This document shows, in pieces, positions 17,961 to 26,688 of a stretch of 64,000 nt of DNA. The stretch is from Blastocatellia bacterium UBA7656 (GTDB lineage: Bacteria; Acidobacteriota; Blastocatellia; UBA7656): the NCBI GenBank assembly GCA_002483445.1, contig DLHY01000103.1, positions 37,065 to 101,064 of the forward strand, given 5' to 3'. The translations under genes and the position numbers were made by a program. Each line of letters opens with the position of its first letter. The stretch's first letter is position 1. Below the pieces are notes generated by a model, which was not told where the DNA came from, did no database searches, and worked only from the letters and a program-made list of their open reading frames with translations.

Positions 17961-20900
17961 TTATTCGACCACCACGCGGTCGCTCGCGCCTCGACCGAAG
18001 GTTTCAGGATGATACATCTCTTCCGCCTTTGTCGGAGGCACGATGAATACTCCCGGCGTCGTGGCGCGAGCGACGTAGCTGTAGGTGTAGACGCCTTCCC
18101 ACAAAAGCGATGTGAAGGCTTCCACTCGCTCATCTCTCATGTTCTGATGCTCGAACCACTCTCGCCACCACCACCAGCGATTAGCCTCCCTGCTCTTCGC
18201 GTCCTGCGGGATGCTGCCCGTCACCGAAAGCGCGGGATTGAGAGCTTCAAGCCCCGCCGGAATGGGATCGACCAGCGCGACGTGATACCTGCGAGAGGGA
18301 GCCACCATCGTCAGCTTTACTCTTACCCGCGCGCCTGCCTTGATGTGCCAAACGCCGTCCGCATCGCGTCGCACATCATCGGCTTTATCTACGGCTTCGT
18401 AGACGCGCTCGACCGTAAATCCGTGATCCGACGGATCGAGTTTCAAGCTCGCGGGCGCGTACTGCATACCTATTCGATAGTAAAGCCGACCCGCGCCTTC
18501 TTTACTGAGGATGAGATTCTGCGCGTCGCGCGTTTCAGCCAGGATTCGCATCGGCACGTTGATGTTGTGACTATCGGTCGTGCGCCCGCGAAATTCATGT
18601 CCGCCTGCAAACGCTTGCCCCAACCACGCGCGAGCAACGAAAGCGGGCGTCACTTTTTCGTAGACGTTGAAGTAGCGATCAAGCGCGAGCAGGATGAAAG
18701 CGTTCTCCTGCGTGTTCTCCCAACGCCCCGCTGTGCGATGAGCCAGCAATCCGCGAACGATCTTAGGAATCAGATCATTCGCAGGCTGATCGGCGATGAG
18801 CGATTCGAGTATTACGCCGTCCGCTCGACGATTGGAATGCAAAAGCAGATGCGCGCCGTCTGAGTAAGAAGTGACGAAGTGCGCCGTGCCTGCTTCTTCG
18901 CTCACGCGATTGGCAAGATGACGACGTATCGCCGCAAGCTCAGCCCCTGAAGCCGCATCGCCCGTCAACACAGAGAGCAGCCACCCGATTGCTTCGAACG
19001 ATAATCTCTCAAGTCCTGCTTCAGCGATCAGCCTTCGAGCGCGCGCAGTGTCCTTGTCGCCCATTCGATTGCGCGTGTAGAGCGCGTAGGCAGTCAATAC
19101 TCGGCGCGTCTCCGGGCCGTAGTAAGAGGGGAAATGATTTTCGATGTTGCGAAGATAATTCCGCGAGCGGTCGAGCATCTCCTGCGGCACTTCGAACCCT
19201 TTTTCCTTAGCGCGTTGGATCGCGTGAGCGACGTGAATGCCCACGTAAGGCCACGACTCATCGCCCCGACGCCAGAAGGCGAAACCGCCATCATTGTTCT
19301 GAAGAGTCTGCAATCGCTTGATGTCGCGTTTGACTGCCGAGACCATCTCTTCAGGATCAGGAAGCCCCTTCGCGTCGAATGCCGAAAGCACGTCTCGCAA
19401 AGCGGCGACGGCCATCACGCGCGATGAGAGTTGCTCCGCGCACTCGAAGCGATACGAAGTGAGATAAAGCACCGCATCGGTTAAAGCCTGAAGCTGAGTC
19501 GATGAAGTGGTCACTTCAAGCCCGCCGAACTGACGCACTGCATCCGACGGAGCTTTCACAGGCTGAACTATCGCGCCCTGATCGACCTCGCCGTAGACGG
19601 CGAACGCCTCAGTCGTCGCGGGAGTCCACACAGGCAGTTCGACTTCAGCGGCATCGGCCCATTTGCCCGAAACGGCGGCTATCTGGAAACGCGCCGTGCC
19701 TGCGCGAATGGTCGTCGTCGGAAATCTAACTTCGACGCGATCATTCGGAGGAACCGTGACGCGACGGCCCGCGCCTTCGATGAGTTGAGCGTTTGTGGCG
19801 CGCACGGCAAGATCGACCTGAAGGGGAGAGTCAGTTTGATTTTGGACGACGACAGGCAATTCAAACTTATCGCCGAAGTTGAGGAATCGCGGCGCGGACG
19901 GGCGAACCATCAACGGCAGTCGCGCAGTGATTGTTGATTCTATGCCGCCGAACTGTTTGCCGCCTGCTACGGCCACGACCATCACTCGATAGCGCGTGAG
20001 ATTGTCAGGCACTTTGACGTGGACGCGAGCGCGGCCTGTTGAATCCGTTGGCACAGCGGGCGCGAAGGTGGCAAGCGCGTTGAAGTCCGCGCGAACGCGA
20101 ATCGGCTCGGCAGGCTCCGCCGCAGCGCCGCCGTTTTTCATCATTCTGGCTTTCATCGGCGGGGCTGCGGCTGACGCGGGCGGAGCCGCGGCTAACTCTG
20201 CCACCTGTCGTGCCTCAACACCGCCGCCGCCTCCTCCACCGGGCGGCAGCTTTCCTATCAAATCTTCCGCGTTCGCAAGCAGCACGTCTTTTCTCAAATG
20301 ATAATCCTGCGTGTCCGCGCCGCGATGCGTATAGAAAGTCGATAGCGGATCGCCTATGCGATAACCCGTAAGTCCGAGTATCGCTTCATCGACGACCACG
20401 ACGGCGACTTCGCTTCCCGCCACAGGTTCGCCGCGCGCATCTTTCACTTCGACATCGACATCGGTCTCGCCCCCAGGCTCCAATGCCTTGTCGCGCGGTG
20501 TGGCCTGAACAGCAAGCTTTCGCTGAAGCGGAGGAATTGATAGATTGAGCGATCCCGACGCAAACGCGGGTCGTCGCGGCGCGCGATCAATCGCTTTGCC
20601 CTCTTCATCCGTGCGAGGCGCAGAGCCGACTAAATCGACCTGAACATACACGTTCGGTATGTACGACTCATCAATCTTCACTTTCAAAGTGCGCGAAGCC
20701 GTGTCCATTCGGAATCGCTCGGTCTTGACGATGCCTGACCGTCGAAGCGTCAGCACTCCTTCAGCCGGATAAAACGGAGCCTGCACTAAAATCTCAGCCG
20801 TGTCATCAGGCTGATACTCTCTGCGATCAGGAATGAGCGGAACTTCTTCCTGTTCGATCTCGCGCTTAGGCACGGTCCTGCCGCCAGCGACCCACACAGT

Positions 20901-23900
20901 AAGCTCGCTTTGATTTTCGCGCTCGCGATCATCGATCACCGTAGCCGTGATTCGATACACGCCGCCTTCTTTCGTCTCGAATCGACATTGAACTGCGTCA
21001 GCGGCGGACTTCACGTTGCATTCCTGCGGATTGACTTCTTTTTGTTTCCACTCGCCTCGCTCCTGAACCCAGTCGAGCAGCACAGCGCGAATTCGAATAT
21101 CGCGACCCGCTAGAGCTTTGCCGTCGAGGTCGGTAGCGATTGATTCGATGATGATGGGTTCGCCTTTTTGAACGAAGGTGCGCGGGCTGCGGATGCCGAC
21201 ATAAACTTCAGACGGATGCACGAGCAGATTCGCTCTCGCGTTCCACGCCTGACGATTGACATCCATCACGCTTGCTTCCGCTGTTATGGCGTAAGGTCGC
21301 GGCTGATCGGCTGACAGGAAATCGATCTTCAGGTGATGCTTGCCCGCAGCGTCGGTTTTTCCCGTGAAAGATTCCGCGCGGCTCTGCCCCGTGTCGCTGT
21401 GCATTATCCACCACGGCACCCACTTCCCGAATGTGAAATCACTGCGATTAGGCGGAGTGAAATTCGTCGGCGTAGATGTGACAGTCCAATTCACATCGGC
21501 GTTACTCAGTCCGCCGCCCGCGTAGTAAGAAGCCGCGACTGAAGCCGTCGCCTGTCCTCCGACGAAGTGCGGGCCTTCGCTCGACTGCGCGTTTACTTCG
21601 AACTCAGGACGACGAAATTCCTGAACCTGTAGTTGATGATTGAAGCCGCGGCCCTCGCCGCGTTCTGTGCCGCCCTGCGCCTGCAATTGCACATAAGCCT
21701 GACCGAGATTCATCGTAGGCGGCAGCTTGAATTTCGTGTCGAATCCTCCGAGCGCGTTTATCGCGGCAGTGCCTTTCAAAACATCATTGCCGCGCGAATC
21801 CTTGAGCGTATAAGCGACCGATGCCGCGCCATTATCGAGCGGGCCGACATCGCCTTCCTTGCCGCCGCCTACGATGCGAAGCCAGCCTTTGACGTGAACC
21901 TCCTCGCCGGGGCGATACATCTTTCGATCATCGAACACGAACCAGCGAAGCGAATCCGTCGCCGCGCGAAGAGACCATCCGCCACGCTCATTCCAGTAGT
22001 AAGTGTTTTCAGGAAGTATGGCCGTGTCTTTGCCCTTGCGCGCAATCAGTAGATTCGTGCCGCTCCCCCCGGCGGGCTTCAAAGCCATTCGAGCAAGCCC
22101 ATCAAATCCCGTGGTGGCGTTTATTCCCGTAGGCACGATCATCATCTGCGCGCCTTCCACAGGCTTTCCGTCTTTGAGCGAAGTCGCCCAGCCCAGCAAA
22201 TGATCGCCATCGACGAAAGCATCGAGTCCAATTTGCGTAGCCTGCGCCCACGCCATGATGGTTGTTCGCTCCCAACGACTCTTGGGCTGCACGGTTGGCT
22301 CTACGATGATGAAGACGTGACCCAGCCCGTCATCGAGCGCGGGCGCAAGATCGATTCGCGTCTCGACCATCTCATCAGGTTGAGAGTTGACTGTCACTGT
22401 GTTTGAAACTATGAGTCGACCGGGAGGCGTAGCCTGAGTGTTTTCATTCCGGCTCTGCGTGAAGGCGAGGAACTGACGCCAGTCTTCCGGCCCCACGCGA
22501 TAGACGCGAACCTTGAGCGCGTTGTGATTTATGCTGTAGACGGAATAGCGCGGCTGCGCTGACGGATCGAGTACGACGAAGTTGCCGCCCGATGAAAAGA
22601 GCGCGGCGGGCGCTGATTTGACATTGAAAGTGAGGGGCACCTGTGAGCCGAGCGTCTGCCCGAACTGATCTTTGATCAAAGAATCGAGCGTGACGCGATA
22701 AGTGGTGCGGCCTTTTTTGATGCCGGTTATGACGAGCGTATTTCCGTAGACTGAAGTTTTCATCCCCTGAATTTCAGGCTCGACTTTGACCTGAGCTTTA
22801 TCGAACGCCTCGGCGTCGAGAGGATTTGTGAAGTTGATAGTCCACTGATCGAAGGGCGAGCAGTTCTCCTGCCAGCCGCAGCGATGCTCAGTCACGCGGA
22901 GCGGCCCGTAGGTGCGAAATGAAAAAGCCTGCGCCGCGCGAGTCTTGACCGGCCCTTCGGCTGAAGGCGTACCGGGGCCGACTGAGACATTGATCGAAGT
23001 GTCTGCGGGCAATTGATCTTCGGCGCGAAAGGCAAGCCATCGGCCTTTCTGCGCGCCTGCGGCTAGCTGGCTCACCGCGGGGTCGGAAAGAATTTCCTCG
23101 CGAGTTGCGAGTCTCGCGTTCCACTGCGATCTTCCTGAACTGATGCGGATGGTTTCAAGCACGGCTTCAGGGTCTATGGCCTGATCGAACTCGACGAATA
23201 TCACCGGGTCGCGTCGGGTCGGGCCGCTCACAGGATAGGAAGATTTGACCGTGGGAGGCGGAGTGGCGAATTTCCATGTGCGCGCCGCCGCGAGAGAGGC
23301 TCCTGTGGCTGATTTCGTGCCAGCAGGGATTTCGACTCGATATTCGGTCGCCATGGGGAAACGCTCTCCCGTTTCGAATAGCAGAGTCTTCGTCCCGATC
23401 CATCGCCACTGACCCTGCGGCTGCGGGGTGAGACGAACCGGCACGCCCGCGGCTACGGTGTCAGCGTGTGAAGTGACAGCGACCATGGGTTGAGAGAAAG
23501 TGACGCTCAGTTGCGGGGCGATAGGCACATCGCCTTCCGGGAGGAAGCGCACGACTTCAAGCGGGCCTGTTGATATGTCAGGCGCGGTTTTGACATCAGG
23601 CGGAGGGAAAGAAGCCTGAATGGTTTTGCCCGTGCGAGGCGGAGGAAGCGAGCGATCACGCAGCGCGAAATCTTTTTCATCCGTTGGGTCGGCCTTGACG
23701 GGTTGCAGTCGCGCGATGACTGTTTGAAGGTCGGCGTCCGTGAGTTGAGAAGCGGGAGCAGTAGGCACAGTTTCGGCTTTGCCGGACGCGGGGCTTCCTT
23801 CGCTGAGTTTGATTTGAAGTCCATTATTCATGTTGTTGACCTGCGGTCGGGGTCTTCTTCGGGTTTGACCGATCACGTCATTGGGATCGACAAGAGGAAG

Positions 23901-23966
23901 GAAGGCCCAGAAGAATTGAGAAAGTATCATTAACGCGCACATCGCGTTTTTGAATCGTTTTAGCAT
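17961..23966 (-). CDS. A2M-3: alpha-2-macroglobulin family protein, YfhM-like
   Basis: A 2001-residue exported protein. The start at 23966 is chosen for the GAGGA box about 8 bp upstream and the signal segment MLKRFKNAMCALMILSQFFWAFL; a longer frame to 24044 adds 26 residues without sense. A Pro/Gln-rich stretch follows, then Ig-like domains (about 140-400, RFLPEGDVPIAPQLSVTFSQPM) as in E. coli YfhM-type proteins. An MG2-type domain (about 675-790, FDDRKMYRPGEEVHVKG) and a bait-region domain (about 1044-1230, VVVVDEAILGLTGY) come next. The bait is a Gly7 run plus an Ala/Pro-rich stretch (about 1233-1290). The thioester motif FECAEQ has Cys1509 and Gln1512. Of the three paralogues it looks the most conventional, although no PBP1C gene accompanies it. 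Confidence 0.87.
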   Translation of the reverse strand: MLKRFKNAMCALMILSQFFWAFLPLVDPNDVIGQTRRRPRPQVNNMNNGLQIKLSEGSPASGKAETVPTAPASQLTDADLQTVIARLQPVKADPTDEKDFALRDRSLPPPRTGKTIQASFPPPDVKTAPDISTGPLEVVRFLPEGDVPIAPQLSVTFSQPMVAVTSHADTVAAGVPVRLTPQPQGQWRWIGTKTLLFETGERFPMATEYRVEIPAGTKSATGASLAAARTWKFATPPPTVKSSYPVSGPTRRDPVIFVEFDQAIDPEAVLETIRISSGRSQWNARLATREEILSDPAVSQLAAGAQKGRWLAFRAEDQLPADTSINVSVGPGTPSAEGPVKTRAAQAFSFRTYGPLRVTEHRCGWQENCSPFDQWTINFTNPLDAEAFDKAQVKVEPEIQGMKTSVYGNTLVITGIKKGRTTYRVTLDSLIKDQFGQTLGSQVPLTFNVKSAPAALFSSGGNFVVLDPSAQPRYSVYSINHNALKVRVYRVGPEDWRQFLAFTQSRNENTQATPPGRLIVSNTVTVNSQPDEMVETRIDLAPALDDGLGHVFIIVEPTVQPKSRWERTTIMAWAQATQIGLDAFVDGDHLLGWATSLKDGKPVEGAQMMIVPTGINATTGFDGLARMALKPAGGSGTNLLIARKGKDTAILPENTYYWNERGGWSLRAATDSLRWFVFDDRKMYRPGEEVHVKGWLRIVGGGKEGDVGPLDNGAASVAYTLKDSRGNDVLKGTAAINALGGFDTKFKLPPTMNLGQAYVQLQAQGGTERGEGRGFNHQLQVQEFRRPEFEVNAQSSEGPHFVGGQATASVAASYYAGGGLSNADVNWTVTSTPTNFTPPNRSDFTFGKWVPWWIMHSDTGQSRAESFTGKTDAAGKHHLKIDFLSADQPRPYAITAEASVMDVNRQAWNARANLLVHPSEVYVGIRSPRTFVQKGEPIIIESIATDLDGKALAGRDIRIRAVLLDWVQERGEWKQKEVNPQECNVKSAADAVQCRFETKEGGVYRITATVIDDRERENQSELTVWVAGGRTVPKREIEQEEVPLIPDRREYQPDDTAEILVQAPFYPAEGVLTLRRSGIVKTERFRMDTASRTLKVKIDESYIPNVYVQVDLVGSAPRTDEEGKAIDRAPRRPAFASGSLNLSIPPLQRKLAVQATPRDKALEPGGETDVDVEVKDARGEPVAGSEVAVVVVDEAILGLTGYRIGDPLSTFYTHRGADTQDYHLRKDVLLANAEDLIGKLPPGGGGGGGVEARQVAELAAAPPASAAAPPMKARMMKNGGAAAEPAEPIRVRADFNALATFAPAVPTDSTGRARVHVKVPDNLTRYRVMVVAVAGGKQFGGIESTITARLPLMVRPSAPRFLNFGDKFELPVVVQNQTDSPLQVDLAVRATNAQLIEGAGRRVTVPPNDRVEVRFPTTTIRAGTARFQIAAVSGKWADAAEVELPVWTPATTEAFAVYGEVDQGAIVQPVKAPSDAVRQFGGLEVTTSSTQLQALTDAVLYLTSYRFECAEQLSSRVMAVAALRDVLSAFDAKGLPDPEEMVSAVKRDIKRLQTLQNNDGGFAFWRRGDESWPYVGIHVAHAIQRAKEKGFEVPQEMLDRSRNYLRNIENHFPSYYGPETRRVLTAYALYTRNRMGDKDTARARRLIAEAGLERLSFEAIGWLLSVLTGDAASGAELAAIRRHLANRVSEEAGTAHFVTSYSDGAHLLLHSNRRADGVILESLIADQPANDLIPKIVRGLLAHRTAGRWENTQENAFILLALDRYFNVYEKVTPAFVARAWLGQAFAGGHEFRGRTTDSHNINVPMRILAETRDAQNLILSKEGAGRLYYRIGMQYAPASLKLDPSDHGFTVERVYEAVDKADDVRRDADGVWHIKAGARVRVKLTMVAPSRRYHVALVDPIPAGLEALNPALSVTGSIPQDAKSREANRWWWWREWFEHQNMRDERVEAFTSLLWEGVYTYSYVARATTPGVFIVPPTKAEEMYHPETFGRGASDRVVVE

Positions 23967-24792
23967 AAGCACATCCTCGGAAAGAATCTTGTTCTTAGAA
24001 ACACTACATCCGGTCACGGGCAGTAAGCAACGATTAGCCGACATGAATTGAATCGTGAGAGGAGAGCAGGCTTGCAGAGATTTTGAAAGAGCGTTTGGAA
24101 ATCAGCACCGTAGGCGCGAAATGTTTATAGAAGGAATGTTGAAAAGTTTGATCAAGCTCCATAGGAGCGACATCTTTTACATATCGCTCCTACGGAGCTT
24201 GTAGATGGAATGCTGAATCATCCTATAAACATCGCGCTCCTACGGAGCTATGTCTTGAACGGTATTTCCAAACGCGTCCTGAAAGAGCAGCGACGCAATG
24301 TGCGAAGAGAGAAAATCGCCACAACCGGCCCGGAGGGCCGAAGGAAATTAGCCGGTGGTAAAGCCACCGGAACACAGTCGCACACAAACCCGCGCGCCCT
24401 GAAAGGGCGCTGGATGAAACCTCGATCCGGCTCCCCTTCGGGGCGCGACGAATTTTTGATGGCATCGTTTCCGACGGCTGCGCTTCGCTCCACCACCGGC
24501 TAATATCCGCCGCTCCTTCGGAGCGATGCGCGAAAACCTGACGGGCCTTTGCCCATTTGACAGGCATAATCGATGAGAATAAAGTGAGGCGGCTAACCTG
24601 CGAGAGAGTGAAAAAGACCGCAGCCGTGCAGGTGATGGTGATCATTCAGTTGGCCCGAAGCCAAAATTGAAGACGAGATTGTTAGCGGGTTGAAACTTGA
24701 ATCGATTTTGGCGGCGTGGTAGACCTATGATTGAAAGTCAGACTCGGTCGCGAAAATGGCGCAAATAATTTCTGATTGATGTGAGAAGCACT
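23967..24792. repeat. Repeat-rich gap of about 0.8 kb
   Basis: No gene is supported here. A nested fold-back spans 24121-24232, with outer arms TGTTTATAG/CTATAAACA and inner arms AAGCTCCATAGGAGCGA at 24155 and its inverse TCGCTCCTACGGAGCTT at 24184. A further GCTCCTACGGAGC copy lies at 24236. A 156-bp composite element (24348-24503) has inverted ends TTAGCCGGTGGT/ACCACCGGCTAA and several small internal palindromes such as GCCCTGAAAGGGC. A CCGCTCCTTCGGAGCG hairpin follows at 24510. Short frames on both strands run through these repeats and are not taken as genes. The last 240 bp look unique and may hold the promoter of the next gene. Confidence 0.7.
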
Positions 24793-25710
24793 ATGAATAT
24801 TCAACCGAAAACTTCAGGAACAGAGCAATTAAACGAGACGATCAGAGAAACGAACCAAACATTAAGAGAAATAATCACCCGTTTAGCAGGTCAACCAATT
24901 TTTCTGTTCGGTATTGCTTCGATGTTGCTGGCTCTGGTTGCATTGATTGTCACTTCTTCAATATCTAGTGTTCCTCAATTAGGATTCTTTCCGTATGCCC
25001 TATTGGTTTTTGGGTTGCTCTTGACTATTTTCGCTGTCAGAAGCCAAATTGTTTCCTCAAAGGCTTCACCTGCTCCTCAAGCTACGCCGAGCAAAGTATT
25101 TCATATTGAGCCTGTGTATGTTGCTCCTTCGATCCCCGAATCGGTAGTTCCAATGCCATCGAGCATTCTACGAGCGGTTCGAGGCGGAATTTCCATTTGG
25201 GTATATCTTGATCCGTTTGGTAATGGTATAAGGCGTTTGGTAAATAACAGATATATTCTCTCTCACGATACGAATTCTGGACTTCACACTGAAGATGACA
25301 GGTACTTGAACGTATTCTCTTTGTCGCGTGGCCCAAAATCTTATGATCCGCCGGAAGGTCATTACTGGAAAATTTGGATCACAAACGGAGAAGGGGAAAG
25401 TTGGTCAGCCAAGTATAGGGATTCTATCGACCTACAAGTCGGCTGGCACCATTTTCTAGTGCGCTGGGACAAAGGGAAGCCACTTATTGAACTCTTGATA
25501 GACGGACTAACTGTGATTGAATACCCTGATTACTTAAATTGCTGGCCAACTGAATATACAACAAACCTGTTGATTGGCACTTGGACGTCTGGCTGGAAAG
25601 ATCACTACGTAGATACCTATCTATGGCGCGCGCAAGGAATATACACCTTTCCCGATGACAACTGGGTTGCTGCGGAGCGGAAGAATACTCCTCCAGAAAT
25701 CTTAAAGTAA
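24793..25710 (+). CDS. Membrane-anchored concanavalin A-like (LamG-type) protein
   Basis: About 305 residues. A short coiled-coil (LNETIRETNQTLREIITRL) precedes two transmembrane helices (FLFGIASMLLALVALIVTS and FFPYALLVFGLLLTIFAV). After a Pro-rich linker comes a beta-rich C-terminal domain (about 130-275), with SIWVYLDPFGNG near the start and WHHFLVRWDKGKPLIELLIDG later, typical of LamG/concanavalin A-like lectin folds. Two helices would leave both ends on the same side, probably the cytoplasm, which is unexpected for a lectin fold. Codon use is clearly more AT-rich than in neighbouring genes, suggesting recent acquisition. The start is uncertain: GTG 24781 is an alternative. No close family is recognised. 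Confidence 0.6.
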   Translation: MNIQPKTSGTEQLNETIRETNQTLREIITRLAGQPIFLFGIASMLLALVALIVTSSISSVPQLGFFPYALLVFGLLLTIFAVRSQIVSSKASPAPQATPSKVFHIEPVYVAPSIPESVVPMPSSILRAVRGGISIWVYLDPFGNGIRRLVNNRYILSHDTNSGLHTEDDRYLNVFSLSRGPKSYDPPEGHYWKIWITNGEGESWSAKYRDSIDLQVGWHHFLVRWDKGKPLIELLIDGLTVIEYPDYLNCWPTEYTTNLLIGTWTSGWKDHYVDTYLWRAQGIYTFPDDNWVAAERKNTPPEILK

Positions 25711-25832
25711 ATTAAGGACGAAGTACGCCAAACTCGCATGATGGGTTAGAGTAGTCCTTCATCATGGTCAAAGAAGCAGAGTTTCGCGCGGCTGATATAA
25801 TGACCCCGACATCACCAGCGAAAGGAAACTCT

Positions 25833-26021
25833 GTGTTAGTCAAAATCGAAATCTACCACGACGGAAAATCCTGGTGCGGGCGCGGCATCGGAGTGAGCCT
25901 CTTCACTCAGGGGAAGACTTACGAAAAACTGCTCACAAACATCAAGGAAGCCGCGCATCTTCACTTCGAAGAAATCATCGAAGCGGGCGAGACGATCAAC
26001 CTGCTGCTTTCCAAAGTATGA
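25833..26021 (+). CDS. HicB/DUF1902-like antitoxin, apparently orphan
   Basis: A 62-residue protein if translation starts at GTG 25833, which has AAAGGAAA 6 bp upstream; a frame open from ATG 25764 has no good ribosome binding site. The sequence VKIEIYHDGKSWCGRGIG, followed by KTYEKLLTNIKEAAHLHFEE, matches the compact partial RNase-H fold of HicB-type antitoxins, which bind and block a HicA mRNA-cleaving toxin. No HicA-like frame is adjacent, so it may be orphaned or act as a regulator. Confidence 0.55.
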   Translation: MLVKIEIYHDGKSWCGRGIGVSLFTQGKTYEKLLTNIKEAAHLHFEEIIEAGETINLLLSKV

Positions 26022-26060
26022 TACGATGATGCCGTGAATCATTGATTGCAGGGAGGCCGC

Positions 26061-26258
26061 ATGAGTACCAACATCACGATTCAGAATTTAGACGACGCTA
26101 CTGCTCAGTGGATAAGCAGGGAAGCCGAGCGGCGCGGCATAACTGCAGAATCGCTCGTTGTGGAACTCATTCGCAAAGGGATCAATATAGACCAGCAGAC
26201 TTCTCCATTGCAGGCTTACCACGATCTGGATTCATTGGCTGGAACATGGAGCGAATAA
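26061..26258 (+). CDS. Ribbon-helix-helix antitoxin (VapB/FitA-like), probably truncated
   Basis: A 65-residue protein starting at ATG 26061 behind GGGAGG. MSTNITIQNLDDATAQWISREAERRG begins a ribbon-helix-helix DNA-binding domain with strand and first helix, and ITAESLVVELIRKG is the second helix. The tail HDLDSLAGTWSE is the start of the toxin-binding extension of such antitoxins. The frame then stops at TAA (26256-26258), but past the stop the same frame continues QETEFSNAVADLEIE, which looks like the normal rest of this extension. A point change of a sense codon to TAA is the simplest reading. No toxin gene follows. Confidence 0.6.
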   Translation: MSTNITIQNLDDATAQWISREAERRGITAESLVVELIRKGINIDQQTSPLQAYHDLDSLAGTWSE

Positions 26259-26688
26259 CAGGAAACGGAATTCTCCAATGCAGTAGCCGACCTCGAAATT
26301 GAATGCCGAGGATAGTCCTGAGCGCGACCTTATCATTAACACCGCGATTGATCGCGGTGAAAAGCGAAGACCGAAATCCGAAACTGTTTCAACAGTTTTT
26401 CTGCCGTAGAAATTCTTGTGTCAATCTCCATCACCGCTGCGCGACCCGACCAGTGGTGATAAAGATGCTCGGTCAGTAGATCGTAGGCAAAGCGATGAGA
26501 AACTGTTAAAACAGTTGACTGGCTTTCAGGCGCATCTCCCACCGCGATCAATCGCGGTGTTAATGAGAAATTCCTGTTTACCCATCTGTAATGCTGATGC
26601 AAAGCCGACCGGAATTCCTGCATCCCCGCCTTCGCGCTAATCGTATTAGTCTTGCTTCACACAATTCATTTCACCCAAAGGAGACGCA
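26259..26688. other. Gap holding a palindromic element, upstream of the M28 gene
   Basis: A 430-bp stretch with no supported gene. Most of it is the element described at 26333-26566. The last 120 bp lead to the M28 peptidase, with CAAAGGAGACGC as its ribosome binding site. A minus-strand frame (26336-26623) runs through the inverted repeats and matches nothing I know. Confidence 0.5.
26333..26566. mobile_element. MITE-like element, 27-bp perfect terminal inverted repeats
   Basis: Bases 26333-26359 and 26540-26566 are exact inverted copies (27 bp), each itself nearly palindromic around ACCGCGATTGATCGCGGT. Inside lie two further dyads, GAAACTGTTTCAACAGTTT at 26380 and GAAACTGTTAAAACAGTT at 26499. 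The total of 234 bp without a transposase gene is the usual size of a non-autonomous element. No clear target-site duplication is visible. Confidence 0.6.

Noticed and set aside
26336..26623. A minus-strand frame of 95 codons inside the MITE-like element as a transposase.
   Set aside because: It begins outside the element, ends in its inverted repeat and has no transposase motif.
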